DNA of 64,000 nucleotides from Solirubrobacter taibaiensis (lineage in GTDB: Bacteria > Actinomycetota > Thermoleophilia > Solirubrobacterales > Solirubrobacteraceae), in the NCBI GenBank assembly GCA_027587225.1, contig JAPDDQ010000014.1:1-64000 (forward strand), in the 5' to 3' direction. Position 1 is the first letter of the stretch, and every line of letters begins with the position of its first letter. A program made the position numbers and the translations under genes. The notes beneath the pieces are model-generated. The model had not been told where the DNA came from and did no database searches. It saw only the letters and a list, made by a program, of their open reading frames with translations. Shown piece after piece: positions 36,560-45,140 of the stretch.

Positions 36560-36967
36560 GTGCGCCGCTTGCTGATCCTCACCGTCCTGCTGGCCGGCTG
36601 TGGTGCCTCCGAGCAGCAGCACGTCCAGCAGGCCTTGCGCGACTTCTATGCCGGCTGGGAGCACAAGGACTACGCGGGCACGTGCGCGCGGATGACCACG
36701 GAAGGCCGCCGCCAGTTCGCGTCCTTCGGCGGCAAGCGCAACCCTGCCGACTGCCCCGACGCGCTGCGGATCATGGACGAGGCGGCCGAGGAGTACAGCG
36801 AACCCGGCGAGGGCGAAGAGGCCGAGCTCCTGTTCGTGGACTTGGAGGAGCTCGAGGACGCACGCATCCGGATCAACGGCGCCACCGCGATCCGCTACCG
36901 GGGCAGCTACGCGGTGGAGCGGCTGCGCAAGGTCGACGGCCGTTGGCTCGTCGACGCGAACGCCTAA
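36560..36967 (+). CDS. Small predicted lipoprotein (NTF2-like)
   Basis: This 135-residue lipoprotein starts at GTG 36560 with VRRLLILTVLLAGC, so the lipidated Cys is at residue 14. The mature part begins with a helix (QQALRDFYAGWEHKDYAGTC) typical of NTF2-like folds, contains two more cysteines, and ends ERLRKVDGRWLVDANA. It resembles the lipoprotein at 34913 in size and ending. Function unknown. Its stop shares CTAA with the convergent glycosyltransferase gene. An AAGG sequence about 9 bases upstream is a weak ribosome-binding site. Confidence 0.78.
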   Translation: MRRLLILTVLLAGCGASEQQHVQQALRDFYAGWEHKDYAGTCARMTTEGRRQFASFGGKRNPADCPDALRIMDEAAEEYSEPGEGEEAELLFVDLEELEDARIRINGATAIRYRGSYAVERLRKVDGRWLVDANA

Positions 36968-39261
36968 GCCTCGGCGGGCTCGGGCGTTCTCGGCGGTGAG
37001 AGGCGGACGGGCGCGCTGTGCATCGCGCGCAGGCGCACCTCGCGCCAGGACAGGCCCTCCTTGACGAGCGCCGGCCCGCCCATGACCACGGCGCACGCCA
37101 CCTCGACGGCCTGCAGGATGATCCCGTAGCCCAGCGCCTGGGCCGGCGCTACGCCGTACGCACCGACGAGCACGGCCATGCACGCGGCCTGGAAGACGCC
37201 GACGTTGGACGGCGTGACCGGCAGCACCGCGGTGACGTTGACGGCGAACAGGATCGCGGCCGCGGCGCCGAGATCGGCCTTGTGCTCGAGCCCCAGCGCG
37301 ACGAGCAGCACGTAGCAGGAAACCCACTGCAGCGCCCAGGCGCCGAGCTGCATCGTGATCGCCACGAAGCCTTCGCGCGGGCGCTTGAACACGACGAGGC
37401 CGGAGCGCACCCGGGCCACCGCGTCGCGCCCCTGCGCGACCCAGCGGGACCGGGCAGGCCGGCCGGAGCGGATCAGCGCCGGGGCCACCAGCACCACGAC
37501 CAGCAGCCCGATCGGTGCCAGCGCGTACCAGAGCAGCGCCTGCTGCTTGCCCGCGAACAGCCCGATGGTGATGAACATCACCGCGCCCAGGATCACGAGC
37601 GCGAACACGTTGATGAGGGTCTGCGACACGATCGTGCCCAGCACGACGGGCAATCGGTCCCGCGCGCGACCCAATCGGCGGGCCACGATCAGCGCACGCG
37701 AGGGCTCGCCCAGGCGGGCGGGCAGCGTGGCGGACATCAGCACGCCGATCGTCGTGCCCTGGACGGCGTCGGCCAGCTTCGGTCGTGCGCCGGGCAGCGC
37801 CGCCTTCAAGATCGCGTGCCAGGACACCGCGCGCAGCAGCATCGAAGCGCACATCAGCGCCAGGCCGAACAGCACCCACGGGGGACTCGAGCGCACGAGC
37901 GCATCGCCGATCCGGGCCGGCCCGATGTGATCGACCGCCAGCACGGCGCCGACGACCGTCGCGAGCCCGGCCAGGCCGATCGCCCCACGCCGCAGGGCCG
38001 CGCCCCGCCGACGTTCCGGCGCCGGTTCCAGCGAGGGCAGGCGCTGCACGGCCACGCGCGGCAGGCCGTCAGCAGGCACCGCGCCGATCCGGACCCCTGC
38101 GCGGCGCATCGTCCCTACGGGCTCCGGGACGGCGATCGCGTCCTCGTACGCGGTCACGACCTGCTCGGCCACCCGCGGCCATGCATAGCGCTCGGCGCTC
38201 ACCGCCGCGGCGCGCGCGAGCCCGTCCACGCGTGCGGGGTCCAGCGCCAGGTCACGCAGCGTCTCGGCCAGCGCCGTGGCGTTCCCACGCGGGACGAGCA
38301 CCCCGTCGACCCCGGCGCTCACCACGTCGCGGTAGCCGGCGATGTCGGAGGCGACCACCGGCGTCCCGGCCGCGAACGCTTCCGTTAGGACCATCCCGAA
38401 GGACTCGCCGCCGAGCGACGGCGCGCACAACACGTCGGCGTCGTGCAGGACGGCGGCCTTGACCGTGTCGTCGACGCGTCCGAGCGCGGTCACGCCCTCG
38501 CCTTCGACGAGCAGCGGCGCCAGCTCTTCCGGCGTCAGACCGATGACCGTCAACTCGGCGGGCACCTGGCTGCGCAGCGCCTCGAAGGCGCGCAGCAGCA
38601 CCGGCAGGCCCTTGCGCTCGACGGCCTGGCCGACGAACACGATCCGCAGTGGCTCGTCCGCGACCCGCGCACGCGGCGCGGGCACGCCGCCCTCGGGGAC
38701 CACGACGCCATTGGGGATGATCCGGTAGCGCCCGCCGTAGAAGCGCCGGCCCGTCCAGGCGGCGGCCTCGGACACGGCGATCGACACGTTGAGACGGTTG
38801 AGCTTGCGGCGCGCGCCGAGCAGCGCCGCGGTCTTGTGCGGCAGCGCGGACTCCGAATAGCAGTGGAACGTGCCGACGAGCGGCGCATCCGCGCTCGTGA
38901 GCGTGTCCCAACCCGCCATGGGCGCGACCGGCTCCTGCAGGTGCACGACGTCGAAGCCGCCCGCGCGCAGCTCGCGCCGCAGCGTGGAGACCGCCAGCGG
39001 CGACGGCGAGCAGTTCGACACGGCGCCGTTCAAGGGCCACCCGACGGTCGGGCCGAGCGGCGTCAGCCACTCCGGCACTTCACGCGCCTGCGGGCGCGCG
39101 CCGCGGTGCAGCACGGCGGTCATCCGCCCGTCGGAATCGAAGGGAGCAAATACCCGCACGTCATGTCCCGCGCGGTCCAACTCGGCCCGAAGCGCTTCGA
39201 TGTGGCGGGTGACCCCGCCGGGATATGTCCACGAGTACGGGGAAACCAACGCAACCCGCAT
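36964..39261 (-). CDS. Fusion of GT4 glycosyltransferase and flippase-like (LPG synthase TM) domain
   Basis: This 765-residue two-part protein starts at ATG 39261, 7 bases after a TAGGAT box. The N-terminal half (1-370) is a GT-B glycosyltransferase like PimA, with SPYSWTYPGGVTRHIEALRA at the acceptor site and GGESFGMVLTEAFAAGTPVV as the nucleotide-sugar EX7E motif. The C-terminal half (about 430-740) has seven to eight membrane helices and matches the lysylphosphatidylglycerol-synthase TM/AglD flippase-like family (LPARLGEPSRALIVARRLGR and LPVTPSNVGVFQAACM). The fusion suggests sugar addition to a membrane lipid coupled to its handling in the bilayer. Substrate unknown. Confidence 0.9.
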   Translation of the reverse strand: MRVALVSPYSWTYPGGVTRHIEALRAELDRAGHDVRVFAPFDSDGRMTAVLHRGARPQAREVPEWLTPLGPTVGWPLNGAVSNCSPSPLAVSTLRRELRAGGFDVVHLQEPVAPMAGWDTLTSADAPLVGTFHCYSESALPHKTAALLGARRKLNRLNVSIAVSEAAAWTGRRFYGGRYRIIPNGVVVPEGGVPAPRARVADEPLRIVFVGQAVERKGLPVLLRAFEALRSQVPAELTVIGLTPEELAPLLVEGEGVTALGRVDDTVKAAVLHDADVLCAPSLGGESFGMVLTEAFAAGTPVVASDIAGYRDVVSAGVDGVLVPRGNATALAETLRDLALDPARVDGLARAAAVSAERYAWPRVAEQVVTAYEDAIAVPEPVGTMRRAGVRIGAVPADGLPRVAVQRLPSLEPAPERRRGAALRRGAIGLAGLATVVGAVLAVDHIGPARIGDALVRSSPPWVLFGLALMCASMLLRAVSWHAILKAALPGARPKLADAVQGTTIGVLMSATLPARLGEPSRALIVARRLGRARDRLPVVLGTIVSQTLINVFALVILGAVMFITIGLFAGKQQALLWYALAPIGLLVVVLVAPALIRSGRPARSRWVAQGRDAVARVRSGLVVFKRPREGFVAITMQLGAWALQWVSCYVLLVALGLEHKADLGAAAAILFAVNVTAVLPVTPSNVGVFQAACMAVLVGAYGVAPAQALGYGIILQAVEVACAVVMGGPALVKEGLSWREVRLRAMHSAPVRLSPPRTPEPAEA

Positions 39262-39268
39262 GGCCGCG

Positions 39269-39274
39269 ATCCTA
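39269..39274 (-). promoter_or_regulatory. -10 box TAGGAT, 7 bases before ATG 39261
   Basis: Minus-strand TAGGAT with a 7-base spacer to ATG suggests a leaderless start. It supports choosing ATG 39261 over in-frame codons further upstream. Confidence 0.5.
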
Positions 39275-39337
39275 TGAGGCCGAGCGGCGTTTGAGGGTGC
39301 GGCTAACCGCTCTTCACCTATCCTGCGAGCCATAGCC

Positions 39338-40024
39338 ATGCCAGAACGCCAGTTCGTCAAGTACACGTTCCTGAAGGTCGATCCCGCCTGGCGGCGCCTG
39401 CCCGCCGAGGAGCGAGCCACCCACAAGCGCGAGTTCATGGCCGCCTGCGAGGACTTCGCCTCCGAGCGTCTGCTGCGCGCGTTCTCGACGGTCGGCACGC
39501 GCGGGGACGCCGACCTGTTGCTGCTCACGCAGGCCACGAACCTGGAGCGCATCCACGAGTTCCACGTCGTGCTCGCGCAGTCCGGCCTGATGGGCTGGGC
39601 CACGACGCCTTACAGCTACCTGGCGATGACCAAGCCGAGCGAGTACTCCGACGAGTCCCGCCTCGAGGTCCGCGAAGCGCACTCCAAGTACCTGTTCGTC
39701 TACCCCTTCGTGAAGACCCGCGAGTGGTACGGGGTGGACCCGAAGGAACGCTGGCGGATCATGCAGGAGCACATCCGCGTCGGCCGCGAGTACCCGAGCA
39801 TCGACCTCAACACGAGCTACTCCTTTGGTCTCGACGACCAGGAGTTCGTCGTCGCGTTCGAGGGTGACGAGCCGGCGGTCTTCCTCGACCTGGTGCAGCG
39901 CCTGCGCACCACCGAGTCCAGCCTGTACACCAAGCGCGACACGCCCACGTTCACGTGCGTGGCGATGTCCGTCGAGCGCGCGCTGAACGCGCTCGACGGC
40001 GCGACGGCCACCGTTACGGCGTAA
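39338..40024 (+). CDS. hemQ: Coproheme decarboxylase HemQ (chlorite dismutase family)
   Basis: This 228-residue protein is of the chlorite dismutase family. In actinobacteria the family member decarboxylates coproheme to protoheme with H2O2, the last step of the coproporphyrin-dependent heme pathway. Key parts are FVYPFVKTREWY (catalytic Tyr and Lys region), H145 in MQEHIRVGREY (proximal heme ligand) and the C-terminal GLDDQEFVVAFEGDEP. The length fits HemQ. No other heme gene is adjacent. The start lies 13 bases after TATCCT. It overlaps the convergent carrier gene by 11 bases. Confidence 0.9.
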   Translation: MPERQFVKYTFLKVDPAWRRLPAEERATHKREFMAACEDFASERLLRAFSTVGTRGDADLLLLTQATNLERIHEFHVVLAQSGLMGWATTPYSYLAMTKPSEYSDESRLEVREAHSKYLFVYPFVKTREWYGVDPKERWRIMQEHIRVGREYPSIDLNTSYSFGLDDQEFVVAFEGDEPAVFLDLVQRLRTTESSLYTKRDTPTFTCVAMSVERALNALDGATATVTA

Positions 40025-41411
40025 TTATCTCGGGCGTTCGGCCGCGTTCTTCGCGGTCGAAGCGTCCGGTCGTCTCGAGGTCCTCGCCGCGCATCGCGGC
40101 CTCGACCTCGCGGTCGATCATCTCCGGGTCGTGCAGGACCTTGTGGAAGTGCTCCTCGTCGAGCTCGCCCTGCCACTTGGCGATCACCATCACCGCCACC
40201 GTGTTGCCGATGGCGTTCGTCAGCGCGCGGCCCTCGGACATGATCCGGTCGATGCCGACCACGAGCGCGATGCCGACGGCGATCGACTCGGCGGAGAAGA
40301 ACGTGCCGCCGAAGGCCGTCAGGGAGGCGGTGAGGGTCACGAGGCCCGCACCGGTGATGCCCGCTGCCCCCTTGGAGGTGAGGATCATCAGGCCGGCGAG
40401 CGCGATCTGCTCCCCGATGGCCATGTCCTGCCCCGTCGCCTGGACGATGAACAGCGCGCCCAGCGTCAGGTAGATGCAGGTGCCGTCGAGGTTGAACGAG
40501 TAGCCGGTCGGCAGGACCATGCCGCTGACCTGCTTGGACGCGCCCGCCGCCTGCGTCTTGGCCAGCAGCCGCGGCAGCACGGTCTCCGAGGACGAGGTGC
40601 CGACGATGATCAGCAGCTCGTCGCGGATGAGCCGCACCAGGCGGAAGATCGAGAAGCCCGCGGCGCGGCAGACCGCGCCGAGCACCACCACCACGAAGAA
40701 CGCGCACGTGCCCCAGAAGACGGCCATGAGCATGCCGAGGCTCGTGAGCGATTCCGCGCCGAACACCGAGACGGTGTAGGCCATGCCGCCGAACGCCCCG
40801 AGCGGCGCGACCCACATGATCAGCCGGATGACGCCGAAGACGACCTTCGAGGCGACCTCGAAGACGCCGACGATCTGCTTGCGCTGCTTGTCGGCGAGCA
40901 TCGAGATCGCCGCCGCGACGAGGATCGCGAGCACGAGGATGCGCAGGATCTCGTTCTCGACGAACGGCTGGACGAAGCTCGTGGGCAGCAGGTCGTCGGT
41001 GATGAAACCGACCAGGCCGCCCTCCTCGCTCGCGCCCGCCTCGTCGATCGACTCCTGCGCGCTCTCCCGCGCGGAGTCGCTCGGCTCACCGTCGAAGCCC
41101 GAGCCCGGGGCGAAGATGTTCGCCGCCAACAGGCCCAGGGTGAGCGCGATGACGGTCATCCCGAAGAAGTAACCGAGCGCCCGCACCGCGAGCCCGCCGG
41201 CGCGCGCGAGGTTCCCGAGCGAGGCGATGCCGATCACGACCGTCAGGAAGATCACCGGGCCGGTGACGGTCTTGATCATCTGGATGAAGGCGTCCGCGAG
41301 CCACTTCGCGCCCTCCGCCGGGCCTGGCGCCACCAGCCCGAACACGATGCCGAGGGCGATCGCGATGATCACCCAGAACCACAACTGTTTGACCAGCTTC
41401 CTCTCTCCCAT
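40014..41411 (-). CDS. Dicarboxylate/amino acid:cation symporter (DAACS family)
   Basis: This 465-residue secondary transporter is of the DctA/GltP type. About eight helices and two re-entrant loops are present. The serine-rich loop GTSSSETVLPRLL (HP1), the motif PTGYSFNLDGTCIYLTLGAL (TM7) and the HP2/TM8 region with DRIMSEGRALTNAIGN match the family. It takes up C4-dicarboxylates or glutamate with Na+ or H+. An acidic, serine-rich insert (GEPSDSARESAQESIDEAGA) between helices 3 and 4 is longer than in E. coli proteins. The start is ATG 41411. Confidence 0.93.
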   Translation of the reverse strand: MGERKLVKQLWFWVIIAIALGIVFGLVAPGPAEGAKWLADAFIQMIKTVTGPVIFLTVVIGIASLGNLARAGGLAVRALGYFFGMTVIALTLGLLAANIFAPGSGFDGEPSDSARESAQESIDEAGASEEGGLVGFITDDLLPTSFVQPFVENEILRILVLAILVAAAISMLADKQRKQIVGVFEVASKVVFGVIRLIMWVAPLGAFGGMAYTVSVFGAESLTSLGMLMAVFWGTCAFFVVVVLGAVCRAAGFSIFRLVRLIRDELLIIVGTSSSETVLPRLLAKTQAAGASKQVSGMVLPTGYSFNLDGTCIYLTLGALFIVQATGQDMAIGEQIALAGLMILTSKGAAGITGAGLVTLTASLTAFGGTFFSAESIAVGIALVVGIDRIMSEGRALTNAIGNTVAVMVIAKWQGELDEEHFHKVLHDPEMIDREVEAAMRGEDLETTGRFDREERGRTPEIITP

Positions 41412-41457
41412 GGCCAGGTTGGTACCCGCTCATTGAACTTTCAGCGCGTACAGGCCG

Positions 41458-42420
41458 ATGCCAAAGGGGATGAGTACGACTATGACCTCCACGCACGCCG
41501 AGCGCTATCGGCTCGTCACCCGCTCGGACTTCGACGGGCTCGTGTGCGCTGCACTGCTGAAACACCTCGGAATCCTCGACGACATCCTCTTCGTGCACCC
41601 GAAGGACGTCCAGGACGGCAAGGTGGACATCGGGCCGAACGACGTCACCACGAACCTGCCGTACAACGAGCACGCGGCGATCTCGTTCGATCACCACAGC
41701 TCCGAGGCCACCCGCGTCGGCGGCCCGCGTGAGAACCACGTGATCGTGCCGGACGCCCAGTCCGCGGCCCGGGTGGTCTACGACTACTACGGCGGCGCCG
41801 AGGTCTTCCCCGGCATCGAGGAGCTCATGGACGCGGTGGACAAGGGCGACGCCGCCCAGTTCAGCCTCGACGAGATCCTGCACCCCACCGGCTGGGTGAT
41901 GCTCAACTTCCTGATGGACCCGCGCACCGGCCTCGGCCGCTTCCGCGAGTTCGAGATCTCCAACTACCAACTGATGATGCAGCTGATCGACGTGATCGTC
42001 GCGATGTCGATCGACGAGGTGTTCGAGAACCCGCACGTCGCCGAGCGCGTCGCCCTCTACAACGAGCACGCCGAGCAGGCCGAGGAGCAGATCAAGCGCT
42101 GCTCCACCGTGCACGGCAACCTCGTGGTGCTCGACCTCCGCGAGGAGGAGGTCATCCACCCGACGAACCGCTTCACGCTCTACGCGCTGTTCCCGCAGTG
42201 CAACATCTCGATCCACGCCCTGTGGGGCCTGCGCCAGCAGAACACGGTGTTCGCGACGGGCAAGTCGATCATCGACCGCGGCTCGAAGACGAACGTCGGC
42301 GAGCTCATGCTCACCTACGGCGGCGGTGGCCACGAGGCGGCCGGCACCTGCCAGGTCGAGAACGAGGACGCCCCGCGCGTGCTGCAGGAGCTGATCTCCA
42401 AGATCAACGCCGACGGTTAG
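41458..42420 (+). CDS. DHH/DHHA1 family phosphoesterase
   Basis: This 320-residue phosphoesterase of the DHH superfamily includes exopolyphosphatases and nanoRNases/cyclic-dinucleotide phosphodiesterases. The metal motifs are SDFDGLVCAALL, SFDHHSSE and, in DHHA1, GGGGHEAAGTCQV. Sequence alone does not decide between RNA oligomers, pAp and other phosphoesters. Three in-frame ATGs (41458, 41470, 41482) are possible starts; I list the first, and none has a convincing ribosome-binding site. It is 46 bases from the divergent carrier gene and 14 bases before alkA, so it may be co-transcribed with the latter. Confidence 0.87.
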   Translation: MPKGMSTTMTSTHAERYRLVTRSDFDGLVCAALLKHLGILDDILFVHPKDVQDGKVDIGPNDVTTNLPYNEHAAISFDHHSSEATRVGGPRENHVIVPDAQSAARVVYDYYGGAEVFPGIEELMDAVDKGDAAQFSLDEILHPTGWVMLNFLMDPRTGLGRFREFEISNYQLMMQLIDVIVAMSIDEVFENPHVAERVALYNEHAEQAEEQIKRCSTVHGNLVVLDLREEEVIHPTNRFTLYALFPQCNISIHALWGLRQQNTVFATGKSIIDRGSKTNVGELMLTYGGGGHEAAGTCQVENEDAPRVLQELISKINADG

Positions 42421-42434
42421 TCTCCCGCGGCGTT

Positions 42435-43052
42435 ATGGACGCCGCCGACGCGCATCTCGCCAAAGACCCCGTGATGGCGGGGCTGATCGAGCGCTTCGGC
42501 GGCCCGATCGCCCACGAGGAGGACGCCGAGCCCCGGACCGATTTGTACGGGGCTCTCCTGCGCTCGATCACCGGCCAGCAGCTGTCCGTGAAGGCCGCGG
42601 CGGCGATCTACGGGCGGTTGATCGCGCGGTTCGGCGACCGCGCGCCGACGCCCGAGGAGCTGCTCGCGGACGACCCGGACGAGCTGCGCACCGCCGCCGG
42701 CCTGAGCCGCGCCAAGACCGCGTCGCTGCGCTCCCTGGCCGAGCACGTGATCGACGGGCGGCTGCGCCTGGACGCGCTCGAGGAGCTCCCGGACGAGGAG
42801 GTCATCGCCGAGCTCGTCGCGGTCAAGGGCATCGGCGAGTGGACGGCGCACATGTACCTGATGTTCACGCTCAACCGGCCGGACGTGCTGCCCACGGGTG
42901 ACCAGGGCGTCAAGAACGCGGTCATGACCTCCTACGGGCTGGACGCGGTGCCCAAGCCGGACGCGATGACCGAGATCGCCGAGCCGTGGCGCCCGCACCG
43001 CACCCGCGCCTGCCTCTACCTCTGGCGCTCGCTCGACAACGAGCCGATCTAG
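42435..43052 (+). CDS. DNA-3-methyladenine glycosylase II (AlkA-like, HhH-GPD)
   Basis: This 205-residue base-excision repair enzyme removes alkylated purines. The helix-hairpin-helix is LVAVKGIGEWTAHMYLM and the catalytic aspartate is D156 in LPTGDQGVKNA. It lacks the N-terminal beta domain of E. coli AlkA, as do many actinobacterial short forms. The ATG lies 11 bases after TAGTCT, which overlaps the stop of the DHH gene. Its stop shares CTAG with the convergent antiporter gene. The paired DNA-repair and nucleic-acid phosphoesterase genes suggest a repair unit (inference). Confidence 0.92.
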   Translation: MDAADAHLAKDPVMAGLIERFGGPIAHEEDAEPRTDLYGALLRSITGQQLSVKAAAAIYGRLIARFGDRAPTPEELLADDPDELRTAAGLSRAKTASLRSLAEHVIDGRLRLDALEELPDEEVIAELVAVKGIGEWTAHMYLMFTLNRPDVLPTGDQGVKNAVMTSYGLDAVPKPDAMTEIAEPWRPHRTRACLYLWRSLDNEPI

Positions 43053-44566
43053 CGTAGGCGGGCCTCTTCGAGGTCCAGATCACGCTCGATCACGCGCTGG
43101 ATCTCTTGCGAGATGCGGCCCTCGTTGCGCAGCCCGAGCACGGCGGAGCGCTCGGACTGGATCAGATCGCGGCGCACGGTGGAGTAGCGCAACCGCTGCT
43201 CGTCCGCGACGTCCGGCGCCTTCTCGCCGCCGAGCACGGCCACGCACTGCTGGAAGCGGGCGCGGTAGAGCTCGCGCAGGCGCCGCAGCGGCTCCTCGGC
43301 GATCCGGTGGTCGTCCTCGAGCTCGTCGAGACGGTCCAGCGCCGTCTGCGCGGCCTCCAGGCGGGCGATCGCCTCTTCCGGCGACCACTCGCGCTCCTCC
43401 CGCAGCTTCAGCGCCCGGACCACCGCGGGCAGCGTCAGGCCCTGCCCCACCAGCGTCACCAGGATCACGATGAACGTGAGGAAGATCACCTCGTCGCGGC
43501 CGGGGATGTCGGTCGTGATCGAGAGCGCGGCGGCCAGCGAGATCGCGCCGCGCATGCCGCACCAGCCCACCACCACCCGCTCGCGCAGGCCGAGCCCGGG
43601 CGCCACCGGCAGCAGCGCGAACGCCATCCGCACGGCGATCGTGAGCCCGGCCAGCACGACGCCGATCCCGATCAGCGTGCCGACGTTGTCCAGGCCTTCG
43701 CTCGCATCCTCGAGCTGCAGGCCGAGCAGGATGAACAGCATCGCCTCCAGCCCGAAGGTGAGGATCCGCCAGAAGGCGGTCGCGGTCAGGCGCGTGTCGG
43801 CGTCGAAGTAGTCCGACTGCTTCCAGCCGCTGACCACGCCGCACGTCGCCGCGGCGAGGATGCCGGAGGCGTGGATCTCCTCGGCCGCGATGTAGCTCGC
43901 GTACGCGGCGAGGATGGTCAGCAGCACGGAGACGGTCACGTCGGACTGCTTGCGGATGGCCAGCAGGAAGAACTTGGCCACCGCCGCGCCGACGACCACA
44001 CCGCCGACGGCCGCCACGAGGAACTCGAGCGTCGCGTCCACCAGCGAGAACGTGCCCACGGTGGCCGCGCCGAGCGCCACGCGGAAGGCGGTCAGCCCGG
44101 TGGCGTCGTTGATCAGCGACTCGCCCTCCACCAGCCGCCGCACCCGGTCGGGCACCCGCACGGAGCTGAACGTCGCGACCGCCGCCACCGCGTCCGTGGG
44201 CGCGATCACCGCGCCGAGCATGAACGCGGCGGGCCACGTCATGCCGTCCACGAGCCCGTGCGCGGCGACCGCGACGAGGCTCGTGGTGGCGAACACCAGC
44301 GCCAGCGCGAGAAACCCCAGCGCCCGGCTCTCGGCCCGCAGCTCCCGCGCCGACGAGGACCAGCCGGCGCTCATCAGCAGCGGCGGCACGAACACGAGCA
44401 GCACCACGTGCGAGTCCAGCTCGACGCGCGGCACGCCCGGGATGAACGCCAGCGCCGCACCCGCCAGGACGAGCACGATCGGATACGGGATGTGCACGCG
44501 GTCAGCGGCGCGCACGAGCAGCACGGCCGCGAACAGCAGCGCGAAAAGCAGCTCGAGCTCGCCCAC
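43049..44566 (-). CDS. Na+/H+ antiporter (CPA1 family)
   Basis: This 505-residue antiporter has about twelve helices (1-400) and a cytoplasmic C-terminal helical tail (about 400-505). The ion-binding motif is GAVIAPTDAVAAVA, followed by RRLVEGESLINDATGLTAFRVAL, both hallmarks of NhaP/NHE-type exchangers. It exports Na+ or K+ in exchange for protons and helps hold cytoplasmic pH. The start is GTG 44566, 10 bases after a minus-strand TAGAAT box shared back to back with the divergent DsbA-like gene. Confidence 0.93.
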   Translation of the reverse strand: MGELELLFALLFAAVLLVRAADRVHIPYPIVLVLAGAALAFIPGVPRVELDSHVVLLVFVPPLLMSAGWSSSARELRAESRALGFLALALVFATTSLVAVAAHGLVDGMTWPAAFMLGAVIAPTDAVAAVATFSSVRVPDRVRRLVEGESLINDATGLTAFRVALGAATVGTFSLVDATLEFLVAAVGGVVVGAAVAKFFLLAIRKQSDVTVSVLLTILAAYASYIAAEEIHASGILAAATCGVVSGWKQSDYFDADTRLTATAFWRILTFGLEAMLFILLGLQLEDASEGLDNVGTLIGIGVVLAGLTIAVRMAFALLPVAPGLGLRERVVVGWCGMRGAISLAAALSITTDIPGRDEVIFLTFIVILVTLVGQGLTLPAVVRALKLREEREWSPEEAIARLEAAQTALDRLDELEDDHRIAEEPLRRLRELYRARFQQCVAVLGGEKAPDVADEQRLRYSTVRRDLIQSERSAVLGLRNEGRISQEIQRVIERDLDLEEARLR

Positions 44567-44576
44567 TGGTGCCGAG

Positions 44577-44586
44577 ATTCTAGGAT
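44577..44586. promoter_or_regulatory. Back-to-back -10 boxes of divergent genes
   Basis: Minus-strand TAGAAT (44577-44582) and plus-strand TAGGAT (44581-44586) overlap by two bases. They lie 10 bases before GTG 44566 and 11 bases before ATG 44598. Both genes would be leaderless or nearly so and could exclude each other. Confidence 0.5.
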
Positions 44587-44597
44587 CGACGCCGTCT

Positions 44598-45128
44598 ATG
44601 CCCCAGTTGCCGCCTGTCGATGAACACGATCACGTCGCCGGCCCGTTCGACGCGCCGCTCGAGCTCGTCATGTACGGCGACTTCCAGTGCCCGTACTGTG
44701 CCGCCTCGCAGTCGATCGTCCGGCGCGTCCGCGAACGGCTCGACGGCCGCCTGCGGTTCGTCTTCCGCCACTACCCGCTGCCGGAGGTCCACCCCGAGGC
44801 CGAGCGCGCCGCCGCGGCGGCCGAGGCGGCATCGCTGCAGGGCTCGTTCTGGGAGATGCACGACGCCCTGTACGCCAACGGTGGGCGCCTCGCCGACGCG
44901 GACCTGCTCGCGCTGGCCGACCGGATCGGGCTGGACGTGGACCGCTTCCGCGCCGACCTGGATTCAGGGGCGCCCGCGGCGCGCGTCGCGCGCGACGCGC
45001 AGGCCGCGCGCGAGCTGGCGATCAGTGGCACGCCGGCGTTCTTCGTCAACGGCGTCGCCCACACCGACGCGTTCGACGCCCGTTCGTTGGTCGAGGCACT
45101 CACGTCCGATCCAGCAAACGCCGACTAA
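44598..45128 (+). CDS. DsbA-family thioredoxin-fold protein
   Basis: This 176-residue DsbA-like oxidoreductase has the active site C31-P-Y-C34 in MYGDFQCPYCAAS. The helical insert (about 60-130) and the cis-proline strand AISGTPAFFVNGVAH are intact. I see no signal peptide, so it may act in the cytosol or be exported by another route. Family members form or reduce disulfides, or act as glutaredoxin-like S-transferases. It is followed 12 bases later by a lipoprotein with a thioredoxin-like domain, suggesting a shared redox task. Confidence 0.9.
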   Translation: MPQLPPVDEHDHVAGPFDAPLELVMYGDFQCPYCAASQSIVRRVRERLDGRLRFVFRHYPLPEVHPEAERAAAAAEAASLQGSFWEMHDALYANGGRLADADLLALADRIGLDVDRFRADLDSGAPAARVARDAQAARELAISGTPAFFVNGVAHTDAFDARSLVEALTSDPANAD

Positions 45129-45131
45129 CCT
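45126..45131 (+). promoter_or_regulatory. -10 box TAACCT, 9 bases before ATG 45141
   Basis: TAACCT overlaps the stop codon of the DsbA-like gene and precedes ATG 45141 by 9 bases, with no ribosome-binding site. It may be an internal leaderless promoter within the operon. Confidence 0.4.
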
Positions 45132-45140
45132 AGCCCCGCT

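Noticed and set aside
43106..44623. 505-codon open frame on the plus strand opposite the Na+/H+ antiporter
   Set aside because: It is Arg/His/Gln-rich with no recognisable domain and complements a well-supported antiporter gene.
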